Positions 26,635 through 36,786 of a stretch of 56,993 nucleotides of DNA are shown piece after piece (positions within the stretch are counted from its first letter, which is position 1; each line of letters starts with the position of its first letter). The notes beneath the pieces are model-generated. The model was not told the origin of the DNA and did not search any database. It worked only from the letters and a program-made list of their open reading frames with translations. The translations under genes and the position numbers were made by a program. This stretch comes from Bacteroidaceae bacterium (GTDB taxonomy: Bacteria > Bacteroidota > Bacteroidia > Bacteroidales > Bacteroidaceae): contig JAGASY010000102.1 of NCBI GenBank assembly GCA_017621515.1, positions 1 through 56,993 on the forward strand. Direction: 5' to 3'.

Positions 26635-27429
26635 GAAATGACAAAATGATATTTTCGCCCAAAATGAAAATTTAACACTTGAAGCGATTTTTTGCCGGAG
26701 ACAAAGAGACAAAAATTTTGAATCGGAGATAAAATATTGATAATCAATAAGATACAAAACTCTTCAAAACGCTCAAAAAAACGTGCCGGACGCAATTTTT
26801 CGACAAATTTGAGTGTTCTGATAATCTGCTGATTATTAATGTTTTATAATTAAACTTGCCGTTTTTGTTCCAAAACATTGCTTCAAATCCACTTGTTTTT
26901 GAGTTTCTGCTCAGGCATACTTCCAACACCACGAGTTATACACTTCTTAACATTCCAATTGGGCTTTGCTGCCTTTTTTCCCGCTTCCCACTGTCTTTTT
27001 CTTCACAGCGCGCTGTTTTCAAATTTTCAGCGCACTGTGGGAGAATTTCTACTGCGCTGCAAATAAAATTGCAGTGCGCTGAAAATGTAACGACAGCGCG
27101 CTGAAAATTTGAAAACTTAGTAGTGTTCTTCCAAAAACTCTTCGCCGGAAATAAATAAATGTAAAAGAACTACCTAAAAACGAAACACTATTTCACAATT
27201 CGTGGAGGCTTCACGAAATGCGCACAGAATCCCCATTCTCCGATAAAAGTTCAGTGCGCCTCATTTTGACGCGTGCCAGAGGGCTTGGAATTTTAACATT
27301 TGGCAAAATCAAAAAGACAGTATCTCTAATGTAAAATCAGCAAATAGAAATTAAATCAATGAATACGCGACCAATTTGTCAGAAAATAAATTTGTTAAAA
27401 TTTGTGTATAAAAAATTTTGTTATAGAGC
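26635..27429 (-). repeat. Long intergenic repeat, copy C
   Basis: A complete 795-bp copy between divergent genes, oriented like B and D. It has the hairpin TTTGCCGGAGACAAA (26691-26705), terminator-like hairpin (26775-26800), five-unit palindrome array (27006-27103), the covarying hairpin beside the conserved ATTCT(A/G)CGCGCA-type block (near 27210-27230), CATTTTGACGCGTGCCAGA (about 27262) and a decayed left end ending TTGTTATAGAGCC. Array edge 27103 to 26635 is 468 bp; array edge to the GCCA at 27278 is 175 bp. Confidence 0.9.
27006..27103. repeat. 22-bp phased palindrome array, copy C
   Basis: Units begin at 27006 (CAGCGCGCTG), 27028 (CAGCGCACTG), 27050 (TACTGCGCTG), 27072 (CAGTGCGCTG) and 27094 (CAGCGCGCTG), all exactly 22 bp apart. 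Confidence 0.9.
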
Positions 27430-27580
27430 CTCAATATGCGTGGTTTTCAAAGTCGGAAATCGGCGGAATTATGTCTGCTAAAGTTCCGATAGTGACATCC
27501 TGACTGTATGAAACAGGAGCTTATCGGGAGAATAAGATAAAAAAACGGCATAAAATCTCGAAGTTTTATTGTTTAATGTG

Positions 27581-27588
27581 TAACTTTG
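27581..27588 (+). promoter_or_regulatory. -7 box for dapB-lepB operon
   Basis: TAACTTTG fits TAnnTTTG, 70 bp before dapB. No strong -33 partner. The rest of 27430-27658 shows no other feature. Confidence 0.5.
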
Positions 27589-27658
27589 TCCCATATAGCA
27601 TATTTGTGTTTGCAGGCTGCGGCTTGCAAGACGTTGGAATAAACATAATGAATGACTT

Positions 27659-28414
27659 ATGAAGATAGCATTGATTGGCTATGGCAAGATGGGAAAGATG
27701 ATAGAGCAGATTGCCATAGAACGCGGACATGAGATTGTCTGCATTATAGACATAAATAATCAGGAGGATTTTGAGACGGATGCTTTCAAAAGCGCAGACG
27801 TGGCTATTGAGTTTACGGCTCCCCATGTGGCATACGGCAACTATCTGAAGGCATGGAAAGCCGGTGTGAAGGTGGTGTCGGGAAGCACCGGGTGGCTTGA
27901 AGAACATGGCGATGATGTCCGCCGTGCATGTACGGAAGAGGGCAAGACGCTCTTCTGGGCATCCAATTTCAGCATAGGAGTGGCTGTCTTTTCTGCTGTC
28001 AACAAGTATCTGGCAAAGATTATGAACCGCTTCCCTTCATACGATGTGAAGATGGTGGAGACTCATCATGTGCATAAGCTTGATGCCCCGAGCGGCACGG
28101 CAATCACACTTGCCGAAGGAATCTTGTCGGAGCTGGAGCGCAAGAACTCATGGACGAAGGGCACACTGCTTGCGCCCGATGGTACACTTTCGGGCAGTGA
28201 GGAATGTGCTGCTGACGAACTTCCAATCAGTTCTATACGTCGCGACGAGGTGCCCGGAATCCATAGTGTCATATACGACAGCGAAGCCGACAGCATCACT
28301 ATCACGCACGATGCGCACAGCCGCAAAGGGTTTGCTCTCGGTGCTGTGCTTGCTGCCGAATATACGGCGGAGCATTACGGACTGCTATCTACTGACGATT
28401 TGTTCAAGTTCTGA
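27659..28414 (+). CDS. dapB: 4-hydroxy-tetrahydrodipicolinate reductase
   Basis: A 251-residue cytoplasmic enzyme of the lysine and diaminopimelate pathway; it reduces 4-hydroxy-tetrahydrodipicolinate with NAD(P)H. The dinucleotide-binding start MKIALIGYGKMGKM, the family motif ETHHVHKLDAPSGTAI (near 135-150) holding the catalytic His/Lys region, and the normal length all fit. It leads a co-directional group with lepB (31 bp gap) and a WbqC gene, a conserved arrangement in Bacteroidales. asd, the enzyme two steps earlier in the pathway, lies at 34862. Confidence 0.96.
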   Translation: MKIALIGYGKMGKMIEQIAIERGHEIVCIIDINNQEDFETDAFKSADVAIEFTAPHVAYGNYLKAWKAGVKVVSGSTGWLEEHGDDVRRACTEEGKTLFWASNFSIGVAVFSAVNKYLAKIMNRFPSYDVKMVETHHVHKLDAPSGTAITLAEGILSELERKNSWTKGTLLAPDGTLSGSEECAADELPISSIRRDEVPGIHSVIYDSEADSITITHDAHSRKGFALGAVLAAEYTAEHYGLLSTDDLFKF

Positions 28415-28445
28415 ATCATTATAAACAAAAAAATATTCTACGGAA

Positions 28446-29921
28446 ATGGGTTCTTATTATCAGAATTATAAAAAGAGCATAGAAGAGAAACCGCGTCCAA
28501 AGTGGCTTTCATGGACTTATTTTGTGGTGGTCACTCTGTTGTATCTCCTGTTCCTCTATTGGGTGGAGAGCTGGTGGGGACTGATTGTGGTTCCTTTCAT
28601 CTTCGATGTATATATCACCAAGAAAATACGCTGGACATGGTGGAAGGATCTTGAAGACCCTGTGGCGAAGACGCTGATGAGCTGGGTAGATGCCATTATC
28701 TTTGCCCTTGTCGCAGTTTATTTCGTCAATAATTTCTTTTTCCAGAACTACCAGATTCCTTCTTCCTCTTTGGAGAAGTCGCTGTTGACGGGCGACTACC
28801 TTTTAGTGTCGAAACTGAGCTATGGGCCGCGTATTCCGCAGACACCGTTGACCATGCCGCTGACGCAGCATACGTTGCCGGTGCTCAACTGCAAGTCGTA
28901 CATTGAGTGGCCTCACTGGCAGTACCGCCGTGTGAAAGGGCTGGGCAAGGTGGAATATGGCGATATTGTGGTGTTCAACTATCCGGCAGGCGATACGGTG
29001 GCAGTACACTACAATAACGACTTCTACGATTTGTGCTATTCCATCGGCTATCAGATGGCGGTGGAACAGGGATATAAGATGCCGCATCCGGACTCTTTGT
29101 CAACAGAACAGCAGATGGAGCTGTTCAATCAGCTGTATGCCTACGGAAAGCAGTATGTAAAAGCTGATGCCAACCAATATGGCGAGATAACGAGCCGCCC
29201 TGTAGATAGGCGCGAGAATTATGTGAAGCGTTGTGTCGGTCTGCCCGGACAGACATTCCAGATAAAGGACAAGGTGATATACGTGGATGGGAAGCCTCAG
29301 AAACAGCCGGAAGAGGTGCAGTTCTGCTACCGTGTCTATACGAAAGACAGGCAGGTGCTGAGTGACGAGCTGTGCAACGAGCTTGACATAAGCGATGCCG
29401 ACCGCTCACGCATCTTTGATTATGTGAACGGAATACCGCTCACACAATCGGCTCTCAAGGCACTTGAGGCAAATAAGGCTCTTGTTGACAGCATCGTGGA
29501 AATAAAGGACGGATTCTTCGGAAATCTCTATCCTCTTGACCATTATTACGGATGGACGCGCGACAACTACGGTCCGCTGTGGATTCCTGCCAAGGGAGAG
29601 ACGCTGGAACTGACGATGGACAATATCGCCATTTACGAGCGTCCTATCAGGGTGTATGAAGGAAATGAACTTGAAGTGAAAGACGGAAAAATCTTTATCA
29701 ATGGCAAAGAGGCTCATTCCTATACGTTCAAGATGGATTATTATTGGATGATGGGTGACAACCGCCACTGTTCTGCCGATTCTCGCTACTGGGGCTTTGT
29801 GCCGGAGGATCACATCGTGGGCAAACCGCTTTTTGTATGGCTCTCAATAAGTCCCGATTCCAATCCTTCAAGCCGCATACGTTGGAACAGATTGTTCAAG
29901 TGGGTGGCAGACATCAAATGA
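28446..29921 (+). CDS. lepB: Signal peptidase I
   Basis: A 491-residue S26 family peptidase that removes signal peptides at the inner membrane. Two N-terminal membrane segments (about 22-60 and 77-95) precede the catalytic region. The nucleophile is S108 in QIPSSSLEKSL (equivalent of PSGSM) and the general base K261 in NYVKRCVGLPG. The late box MMGDNRHCSADSRYWGFVP is typical. The length, larger than the 324 residues in E. coli, reflects an insertion between the Ser and Lys boxes, usual in Bacteroidetes. Confidence 0.95.
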   Translation: MGSYYQNYKKSIEEKPRPKWLSWTYFVVVTLLYLLFLYWVESWWGLIVVPFIFDVYITKKIRWTWWKDLEDPVAKTLMSWVDAIIFALVAVYFVNNFFFQNYQIPSSSLEKSLLTGDYLLVSKLSYGPRIPQTPLTMPLTQHTLPVLNCKSYIEWPHWQYRRVKGLGKVEYGDIVVFNYPAGDTVAVHYNNDFYDLCYSIGYQMAVEQGYKMPHPDSLSTEQQMELFNQLYAYGKQYVKADANQYGEITSRPVDRRENYVKRCVGLPGQTFQIKDKVIYVDGKPQKQPEEVQFCYRVYTKDRQVLSDELCNELDISDADRSRIFDYVNGIPLTQSALKALEANKALVDSIVEIKDGFFGNLYPLDHYYGWTRDNYGPLWIPAKGETLELTMDNIAIYERPIRVYEGNELEVKDGKIFINGKEAHSYTFKMDYYWMMGDNRHCSADSRYWGFVPEDHIVGKPLFVWLSISPDSNPSSRIRWNRLFKWVADIK

Positions 29922-29942
29922 TAACGATGGATACACATATTA

Positions 29943-30617
29943 ATGAGTAAGATGGATATATATTTATCCTCTGCATATCTTCCTCCGGTACAGTATTTCA
30001 CAAAGCTGGTTTCCGGAGGAAGATGCTTTGTGGAGCAGTATGAGAATTATGTGAAGCAGACCTACAGGACACGGTGTGTCATTGATTCGCCTAACGGTAT
30101 GCTTGTCCTTACAGTGCCGGTGGAGAAGTTTTCCACGGCAAAGTGTCTGATGAAGGATGTGCGCATCAGTGAGCATGACAATTGGCGGCACAGGCATTGG
30201 CAGGCATTGGCTTCAAGCTACTTCAACTCTCCTTTCTTTGAGTATTATCAGGACGATTTCCGTCCGTTCTATGAGAAGCACTGGGATTTCTTGTTTGACT
30301 TCAATGAGGCTCTTGTGGAGAAATGCTGCGAACTGATAGATGTCAGTCCTTCTATCCTGCGCACAGATTGTTATGTGCAGCCGGGCGATATGCCGGGAGC
30401 ATGTAATGACTTCAGAACTTCTTTGTCGCCAAAGACGGACTGGAGGTGTGACCGCGGCTTTGTTCCCGAGGAATATTATCAGGTGTTTGCCGGCAAGCAT
30501 GGCTTTCTGCCAAACCTCAGCATCATCGATTTACTGTTCAATATGGGTTCGGAAAGCATCCTTGTGTTGAACAGGAGCATCTCCGCTTTGGGATTAAATA
30601 TGGGTGATAGATACTAA
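29943..30617 (+). CDS. WbqC family protein
   Basis: The 224-residue soluble protein matches the WbqC family (PF08889), recognised by the N-terminal LSSAYLPPVQYFTKL and by segments such as WRHRHWQALASSYFNSPFFEYY. The biochemical role is not established; some relatives sit in O-antigen clusters, but here it is the usual third gene after dapB and lepB. ATG 29943 or 29952 could be the start. A bidirectional terminator follows. Confidence 0.88.
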   Translation: MSKMDIYLSSAYLPPVQYFTKLVSGGRCFVEQYENYVKQTYRTRCVIDSPNGMLVLTVPVEKFSTAKCLMKDVRISEHDNWRHRHWQALASSYFNSPFFEYYQDDFRPFYEKHWDFLFDFNEALVEKCCELIDVSPSILRTDCYVQPGDMPGACNDFRTSLSPKTDWRCDRGFVPEEYYQVFAGKHGFLPNLSIIDLLFNMGSESILVLNRSISALGLNMGDRY

Positions 30618-30710
30618 TTTGTTTGTTGTAGTTGTCAGGGGCATTTCAACTCTCCCTAATGTAATCATAATAAGTCTAAACTCCCCTATAATGAATAAGC
30701 ATACATATAT

Positions 30711-30754
30711 TTCGGGCAGAACAACTTTGTTTCACAATAGCTGTTCTGCCCGAA
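30711..30754. terminator. Bidirectional terminator between convergent genes
   Basis: TTCGGGCAGAACA (30711-30723) pairs perfectly with TGTTCTGCCCGAA (30742-30754), with A/T-rich flanks on both sides, between the WbqC gene and the CvfB-like gene. Confidence 0.85.
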
Positions 30755-30776
30755 AAGAAATTTATTGATATTTAGC

Positions 30777-31646
30777 TTAGTCTTCCATTCCTTTGGAACG
30801 TCCTCGCTTGGTCAGTCTCAATCCGTTGTCCTCGATATTGATGAGTCGGTGCTTGTACAAGTCGCCGGCAGCACGTTTGAATGTTTTTTTGCTAACCTTA
30901 AACTTTGCATAGATGTCTTCTGCCGGAGTCTTGTCATGGAATGGGATGAATCCGTTTTCCACAGACAGCATATAGTTCAGCAGTTTCTCCGAGAAACCTT
31001 CCACAAGCTCTTTGCCGTGCGGCTGGAGTGTGAGGTCGATTTTCCCGTCCTCTCTCACCTGCTTGATGTAAGCAGACAGTGTGTCTCCGGTATGCAGCTC
31101 TCTGAATATCTCATTGTCGTATATCAAGCCGCCGAAGCGTCCTTCTACGATTGCTTTGAAGCCGAGGTCTGTTTTCTGTTGTATGAGTATCTCCACGCAT
31201 TCTCCCTGTTCGTATGGAGGCATTGCTTCGGAAAGAAATTTTTCCACCTTTGCAGAAGCGGCGATACGGTAGGTCACGGTGTCGATGTAACAATAGACAA
31301 CATAGCTGTGACCTTGTTGCATACGCATCTTCTGTTCGCGGAACGGACAGAACAAGTCTTTCATCAGTCCCCAGTCAAGGTAGGCACCGAACTCGTTTGT
31401 CCATTTCACTTGCAAGTAGGCGAACTTTCCCACTTCTATCAGCGGGGTCTCTGTGGTGGCTGTGAGCCGCTCTTCGCTGTCGAGATACAGGAATACATCC
31501 ACGATGTCCCCTATCTTGCAGTTCTCCGGCGCATTGCGTCGGGGCAACAATATCTCGCCTATTTCTCCTCCGTCGAGGTAAAAGCCGAAATCGACCTCGC
31601 GCAATACTTCAAGGCGGTTTCTTTTTCCTAATCTTATATTTTCCAT
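30777..31646 (-). CDS. CvfB-like S1 RNA-binding protein
   Basis: A 289-residue cytoplasmic protein of the CvfB/YitL type: S1-like OB domains in tandem (about 1-60, 60-135 and 140-215; GFYLDGGEIGEILLPRR, GAYLDWGLMKDLFCPF, GFKAIVEGRFGGLIY) followed by a winged helix (about 225-280). Relatives bind RNA and influence gene expression; the target is unknown. It lies downstream of lolD on the same strand with a 49-bp gap. Confidence 0.88.
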   Translation of the reverse strand: MENIRLGKRNRLEVLREVDFGFYLDGGEIGEILLPRRNAPENCKIGDIVDVFLYLDSEERLTATTETPLIEVGKFAYLQVKWTNEFGAYLDWGLMKDLFCPFREQKMRMQQGHSYVVYCYIDTVTYRIAASAKVEKFLSEAMPPYEQGECVEILIQQKTDLGFKAIVEGRFGGLIYDNEIFRELHTGDTLSAYIKQVREDGKIDLTLQPHGKELVEGFSEKLLNYMLSVENGFIPFHDKTPAEDIYAKFKVSKKTFKRAAGDLYKHRLINIEDNGLRLTKRGRSKGMED

Positions 31647-31695
31647 CTTGTTGTGTTGTTATGGGTTAAAGATTATGGTAATCTTTCATTCTTAC

Positions 31696-32424
31696 TTATA
31701 TAGTGTTGGTTTCCTGCATGTCTCCTGTATCTCCGGTCTGAGTTTTGTCCGGACTCGGGGATGTTCCTGAAATGCTTACAATCTGTCCGTCTTTCAGATG
31801 GATTGTGCGGTCTGTGATGGAGGCGAGTTCTTCATCGTGCGTCACAATGACGAAAGTCTGCCCCAGTTTGTCGCGCAAATCAAAGAACAGCTGATGAAGT
31901 TCTGACTTATTCTGTGTGTCGAGGCTTCCCGAAGGTTCATCGGCAAGAATGACCGAAGGGTTGTTTATCAGAGCACGTGCAACCGCAACTCTTTGTTTTT
32001 CGCCTCCGGACAGTTCGTTAGGCTTATGCTCTGCACGTTCCTGAAGTCCGAGAAAACCGAGAAGTTCGCTTGCACGTTTGCGTGCCTCTCTTGCCGGTGT
32101 CTTGGCTATCAATGCAGGAATCATGATGTTTTCAAGTGCTGTAAATTCAGGCAGAAGCTGATGGAACTGAAATACGAAGCCGAGATGGGAATTGCGGAAA
32201 CGCGCCATCTCTTTCTGTCCGAGTCGGGTGACATCCATATTGTCTATGACTACAGTTCCTGCGTCAGCGTTGTCGAGAGTGCCCATGATTTGCAGCAGGG
32301 TGGTCTTGCCTGCACCGCTCGGACCTACAATGCTTACGATTTCGCCCTTGTGTATGTCGAGGTCGATACCTTTCAGTACTTGTAGCGAACCAAAGCTTTT
32401 GGTTATTCCTTTTAAGTTTATCAT
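31696..32424 (-). CDS. lolD: ABC transporter ATPase, LolD type
   Basis: The 242-residue protein has all ABC motifs: Walker [10 protein letters not shown] (34-42), signature LSGGEKQR (138-145), Walker B with ADEPSG (161-166) and the switch His in IVTHDEE. Within the family it resembles LolD, the ATPase that drives lipoprotein release from the inner membrane, or the related MacB/FtsE group. No permease is adjacent, so the partner must be encoded elsewhere. A hydrophilic tail of about 20 residues after the domain is extra. Confidence 0.85.
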   Translation of the reverse strand: MINLKGITKSFGSLQVLKGIDLDIHKGEIVSIVGPSGAGKTTLLQIMGTLDNADAGTVVIDNMDVTRLGQKEMARFRNSHLGFVFQFHQLLPEFTALENIMIPALIAKTPAREARKRASELLGFLGLQERAEHKPNELSGGEKQRVAVARALINNPSVILADEPSGSLDTQNKSELHQLFFDLRDKLGQTFVIVTHDEELASITDRTIHLKDGQIVSISGTSPSPDKTQTGDTGDMQETNTI

Positions 32425-32484
32425 AATTAAATATATGGCGGAATGATAGCTGTTATTAATTCCAGACTGGAACTTCTTTGTTCC

Positions 32485-34638
32485 TTATCCCATGTTACTA
32501 ATCCATTTTGACAGCCATGTTGTGATGCGCGAACCTCCGGAAGTAAGCTGCTTGCCATGTGGTTCAGAAAATGTCAGGTTGTCGGATGCTTCTCCGTTCT
32601 GGTCTGGGAATACAATCATCAGACTGTTGTTTGAGAAATAGCTTAGAATCTGTTTTGGCAGCTGAGTGAATGATTTCTGGTATGAGATGGTGCCCGGACG
32701 TGCGGTGACGGCAACGAACAGATGGTCGAAGCTGATGTCTTTACTCAACAGCAGAAGGTCGTCCCATGAATCCATTAAGGAATATTCGGCACGCACGCTC
32801 TGGTGGTGGCGGCGCAAATGGCTGCGGATGAGGTTCAGTGTCTGTTCTGTTCCATTGAAACAAATGCGGCATCCGATTTCTCCTGCCATGCGTGAAAGCC
32901 GTTCCACCCACCTGTAAAAGCCGCTTTCATATTCTGCACGTTCCGGCACTGCCACAATGATGCGGTGTATTGTGTTCACCGGAATAAGATAGTTCACAAT
33001 GATAATTTGCCGTGCGGTTCCTTCTACAAGCCCTTCTGCAAAACGTCCGTAGAATGAATCTACCAGAGTCCTGCGCCGATGAAGTCCTATGATTATTTCC
33101 GATGCATTATTCTCGCGCATGGCATGGATGACACCGTTCACGAAGTTGACAGCCAATCTGCTTTGTGACTGCATGCCTACATCCGCTGCTGCCGCTATGC
33201 GCTCTGCAGCCGCTAAACACTTGCGGCTGTGAGCCTGCGCAAGTCCGCTTTGGTCGGCATCGTTCACCACATTGAGACAGATAAGTCCCCGGTTGAGTTT
33301 TTGGTTGCGCATCATGATGGCTGTGTTTATCAACGGCTCTATGTTCTGCGGGTCGTTGATAGGCAGCATTATCAGTTCGTCATCGTTTCGGCTTTGCTTC
33401 TCTTCTTCTCCGGCATTGCCGGCGGAGGTTTCTTCTTCCAGTTTCATTTTGCGTGCCGCTTGGTCTGTGGCTATCGAACTAATGATGCACGATATGAGAA
33501 TCATCATCACCACACCGTCGAGTACGGCATTGTTCATCAACGGCACTCCCTCTGCCACTTCGAGCTTTGTACCTACCATCACCATTGCAAGGGCACCCGC
33601 CGCATGGGCTTCTGTAAGTCCGAACATCATCAGTCCGTCTGTATGAGTGAAACGGAATATTCTGCGCGCCGTGAGTGCGGCAATGTATTTGGACAGTGTT
33701 CCTGCCACGACCATGATGATTACTACAAGCAGTGCTTCGCTGTATCCGAACAGCGGAGCCATATTGACCAGCATCCCGACTCCGATAAGGAAGTAAGGGA
33801 TGAACAATGCGTTACCCACAAACTCTACCCTGTTCATTAGCGGAGAGGTGTGAGGAATGAAACGGTTGAATACCAGTCCTGAAAGGAACGCTCCGAGTAT
33901 GCCCTCCAATCCGCATAACTCTGCCATTGCAGCGGCAAAGAACACCATTGCTATCACAAAGATGTATTGCATCACCGAGTCGGAATATTTTCTGAAGAAA
34001 GTTCGTATGACGACAGGATACAGTGCGAATATTCCCACCAGATATAGCACACATTTGACAGTGAAGAATATCCAGAACCACATATCGTTGTCGCCCTTGT
34101 ATGTTCCGGATATTCCGGCAAGAATGAGCAGTGCGAAAAGCAGTGCGAACATGGTTGCTGCCACAGAGACTGTGACGCTCTTGTTTCTGTTCACTCCGTA
34201 GCGTCCTATTATTGGGTATGCCACGAGGGTATGCGAAGCAAATATGCTTGCAAGCAGCAGGGAGGCGGGAATACTATAATCGAGCAGCCAAAAGCCGGCG
34301 GCAAATCCGAATGCAAAAGGGATGACAGATGTCAGCAGACCGAACACCAATCCTTTGGTGCGGTTTTGCTTCAGTCCTTGCAAATCCATTTCCAGACCGG
34401 CAAGGAACATGATGTAATATATTCCGACTTTTCCGAAAAGTTCAAAGCTGGAGTCGCGCTCCAAAAGATTTAATCCGTGTTCTCCGATGAGTACTCCCGC
34501 GAGAATCATACCTATCAGGTGAGGGATGTGCAGCTTTGTGAAAATCATCGGTGCAAGGAGGATGATGCACAGAACCACGAAGAACACCCATGTGGGGTCT
34601 GTTATTGGCAGATTCAGATAAGAAGATATGAAGTTCAT
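32485..34638 (-). CDS. Cation:proton antiporter with cytosolic sensor domain
   Basis: A 717-residue CPA2-type antiporter (Na+/H+ or K+/H+ exchange). Residues 1-400 form 12 or so membrane segments (starting ITDPTWVFFVVLCIILLAPM); the C-terminal 300 residues form universal-stress-protein-like domains (EIIIGLHRRRTLVDSFYGR) that probably sense nucleotides or ions. The frame opens at 34725, but the first 29 residues are polar, so the start is set at ATG 34638. It is divergent from asd. Confidence 0.9.
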   Translation of the reverse strand: MNFISSYLNLPITDPTWVFFVVLCIILLAPMIFTKLHIPHLIGMILAGVLIGEHGLNLLERDSSFELFGKVGIYYIMFLAGLEMDLQGLKQNRTKGLVFGLLTSVIPFAFGFAAGFWLLDYSIPASLLLASIFASHTLVAYPIIGRYGVNRNKSVTVSVAATMFALLFALLILAGISGTYKGDNDMWFWIFFTVKCVLYLVGIFALYPVVIRTFFRKYSDSVMQYIFVIAMVFFAAAMAELCGLEGILGAFLSGLVFNRFIPHTSPLMNRVEFVGNALFIPYFLIGVGMLVNMAPLFGYSEALLVVIIMVVAGTLSKYIAALTARRIFRFTHTDGLMMFGLTEAHAAGALAMVMVGTKLEVAEGVPLMNNAVLDGVVMMILISCIISSIATDQAARKMKLEEETSAGNAGEEEKQSRNDDELIMLPINDPQNIEPLINTAIMMRNQKLNRGLICLNVVNDADQSGLAQAHSRKCLAAAERIAAAADVGMQSQSRLAVNFVNGVIHAMRENNASEIIIGLHRRRTLVDSFYGRFAEGLVEGTARQIIIVNYLIPVNTIHRIIVAVPERAEYESGFYRWVERLSRMAGEIGCRICFNGTEQTLNLIRSHLRRHHQSVRAEYSLMDSWDDLLLLSKDISFDHLFVAVTARPGTISYQKSFTQLPKQILSYFSNNSLMIVFPDQNGEASDNLTFSEPHGKQLTSGGSRITTWLSKWISNMG

Positions 34639-34773
34639 GAGTGTGCGTCTTTTGGGTATAGGTGTTATCAAAAAACAGTTTGGCTCTGTGCTTCCGCTGT
34701 TACTGTCGCTGCAATTTTTCTGCAAAGTTAGCGAAAAACTTAGGAATTAGTGGCTTAACTCCGCAAAATGTTA

Positions 34774-34781
34774 TAATTTTG
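34774..34781 (+). promoter_or_regulatory. -7 box for asd
   Basis: TAATTTTG fits TAnnTTTG, 81 bp before the asd start. The -33 element is not clear. Confidence 0.5.
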
Positions 34782-34861
34782 CAGCGTTTTTGTAGCATGT
34801 ATCTACACATGCTTAGGATAGACAAATATTTTTTTAAGGTTCAATACAAAATAAAAGACAA

Positions 34862-35878
34862 ATGAAAGTAGCTATTGTAGGTGCCAGCGGTGCCGTGGGA
34901 CAGGAGTTTCTTCGTGTTCTTGATGAGAGAAATTTCCCGATTGACGAACTGGTGTTGTTCGGTTCGACACGCAGCGCAGGAAAGAAGTACACATTCCGTG
35001 GCAAGGAATATGAAGTGCAGCTTCTCAAGCATGGCGATGATTTTAAGGGGGTTGACATTGCCTTCACTTCTGCCGGAGCAGGTACATCCAAAGAGTTTGC
35101 AGAGGACATCACAAAATATGGTGCTGTCATGATTGACAATTCAAGCGCGTTCCGTATGGACGACGATGTGCCTTTGGTTGTGCCTGAGTGCAATGCAGAG
35201 GATGCTCTTGTGCGCCCTCGTGGAATAATTGCCAATCCTAACTGTACGACTATCATGATGGTGGTTGTGCTCAAACCGATAGAAAAACTTTCACATATCA
35301 ACCGCATACACATTGCAAGCTATCAGTCTGCTTCCGGTGCAGGTGCTGCAGCGATGGACGAGCTTCAGCAGCAGTATAAGGAACTTGTGGAAGGCAAACC
35401 TGTTACTGTCAACAAGTTCGCCTATCAGCTTGCTTATAATGTTATACCTCAGATTGATGTATTCCAAGACAACGGATACACAAAGGAGGAGATGAAGATG
35501 TTCAACGAGACAAAGAAGATTATGCACAGCGATGTCCGCTGCTCCGCCATGTGTGTCCGCATTTCTTCACTCCGTGCTCACAGCGAGGCTGTGTGGGTAG
35601 AGACTGACGAACCAATCACTGTGGAGGCTGCAAGAAAGGCTATCGCTGAGGCTGATGGTGTGACTCTCCTTGATGATCCGTCCACACTCACTTATCCTAT
35701 GCCGCTGTTCACAGCAGGAAAGGATGATGTGTATGTAGGACGTTTGCGCAAGGACTTGTCTAATGACAACGGACTCACATTCTGGCTCTCCGGAGACCAG
35801 ATTAAGAAAGGTGCGGCACTGAATGCTGTTCAGATTGCCGAGTATCTTATCAAGGCTGATGACAGATTGAAGAAATAA
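34862..35878 (+). CDS. asd: Aspartate-semialdehyde dehydrogenase
   Basis: A 338-residue enzyme that makes aspartate semialdehyde from aspartyl phosphate, feeding lysine, threonine and methionine. The NADP-binding start [15 protein letters not shown] and the active-site Cys C128 in [10 protein letters not shown] are present, as is [16 protein letters not shown] and the His-containing [15 protein letters not shown]. Length is normal. It is a single-gene unit ended by the terminator at 35937. Confidence 0.97.
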   Translation: MKVAIVGASGAVGQEFLRVLDERNFPIDELVLFGSTRSAGKKYTFRGKEYEVQLLKHGDDFKGVDIAFTSAGAGTSKEFAEDITKYGAVMIDNSSAFRMDDDVPLVVPECNAEDALVRPRGIIANPNCTTIMMVVVLKPIEKLSHINRIHIASYQSASGAGAAAMDELQQQYKELVEGKPVTVNKFAYQLAYNVIPQIDVFQDNGYTKEEMKMFNETKKIMHSDVRCSAMCVRISSLRAHSEAVWVETDEPITVEAARKAIAEADGVTLLDDPSTLTYPMPLFTAGKDDVYVGRLRKDLSNDNGLTFWLSGDQIKKGAALNAVQIAEYLIKADDRLKK

Positions 35879-35936
35879 TATGTGTAGGTAGGCTTCCGGA
35901 TTTTATGTCGGGAAGTAACTTGTCACTATAAGAAAA

Positions 35937-35976
35937 GGCTCTAAGGTTGTGCCGCTTAATGGCAAACTTTAGAGCC
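35937..35976. terminator. Terminator after asd
   Basis: GGCTCTAAGGTTGTGCC (35937-35953) pairs with GGCAAACTTTAGAGCC (35961-35976), followed by T-rich sequence. It lies between the convergent asd and FKBP genes. Confidence 0.78.
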
Positions 35977-36054
35977 TATTTATATTCTCTGAGATTGTTT
36001 TATTGAAGTTGCTTGTCAAATATAACTACTTAAATAAAAAGTTTCCGTATGAAG

Positions 36055-36684
36055 TTAGTGCCAACTTGTATCCAAGTCTATTTGATAGCGATAGATACGC
36101 GCCAGTTTCACATCGAATATGAGGGCGGAATATCCCGGTATTCCCGTCTGTGTGGAGTTTGCCGTTCCATATCCGAGATAGTAAGGGATGATAATCTCCC
36201 ATCTGTCTCCCTCAACCATGTGCATGAGAGCCGTGGCAAAACCGACGATATTCTGGCTTACACCCATCAGAGCCGGCACGTCAGTAGCTTCATTGAGCAC
36301 ACTCGTGCTGTAGCTCTTGCCGAAGTTGTAGCCCTTCGGATAAGTGCTTGAAGGAATGAGTCTGCCGCTGTAGTGCACACGTACAGAGTCCGTATATAGA
36401 GGACTGTATGTGCCGCTGCCGGTTTCAATCTTTCTCACATAGATATAATGGTTGTTGTCGCTGTCAGTCTCGTCCTGCGAGTCACTGAGCGTGTAAGCCC
36501 TTATTCTTGTCCATTTTCCGTCAGCGTTGATTCGTGCTTCTGTAGCGATGGAGTCGATATAGTGCTGGTTGCGCTCCTGCCAGTTGTCAAACTCTCCGGC
36601 TTCTTCGTGTTCGCTGCATGATGAGGTTAACACGAGAATGAGCATTGCTGCAATAGATGTAAACAGTTTACTTAGTTTTGCCAT
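36055..36684 (-). CDS. FKBP-type peptidyl-prolyl isomerase lipoprotein
   Basis: The 209-residue protein has a lipoprotein signal (LVLTSSC, Cys at 23) and a C-terminal FKBP domain (about 95-200; DSVRVHYSGRLI, then GFATALMHMVEGDRWEIIIP and YGTANS). It would act as a prolyl isomerase and chaperone on the periplasmic side. It follows glyS on the same strand, but a long hairpin lies between them, so it may be expressed independently. Confidence 0.9.
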   Translation of the reverse strand: MAKLSKLFTSIAAMLILVLTSSCSEHEEAGEFDNWQERNQHYIDSIATEARINADGKWTRIRAYTLSDSQDETDSDNNHYIYVRKIETGSGTYSPLYTDSVRVHYSGRLIPSSTYPKGYNFGKSYSTSVLNEATDVPALMGVSQNIVGFATALMHMVEGDRWEIIIPYYLGYGTANSTQTGIPGYSALIFDVKLARIYRYQIDLDTSWH

Positions 36685-36704
36685 ACTGTTGGGTTGAAAA
36701 AATA

Positions 36705-36775
36705 GAAGTTGAAGATTGAAACCGATTTCCCCGGCAGCTCAAATCCGTTGCTGGCAATTTTCAATCTTCAACTTC
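36705..36775 (-). terminator. Long hairpin between glyS and FKBP gene
   Basis: Perfect 17-bp arms (36705-36721 and 36759-36775, left arm GAAGTTGAAGATTGAAA) enclose a second small stem (CGGCAG/TTGCTG-like). On the minus strand it comes 12 bp after the glyS stop and is followed by TATTTTTTC, so it is probably the glyS terminator or an attenuator for the FKBP gene. Confidence 0.75.
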
Positions 36776-36786
36776 CACTCTTGTTT

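Noticed and set aside
30765..31631. 288-codon plus-strand frame over the CvfB-like gene
   Set aside because: Mirror of a real gene with S1 domains; no family features.
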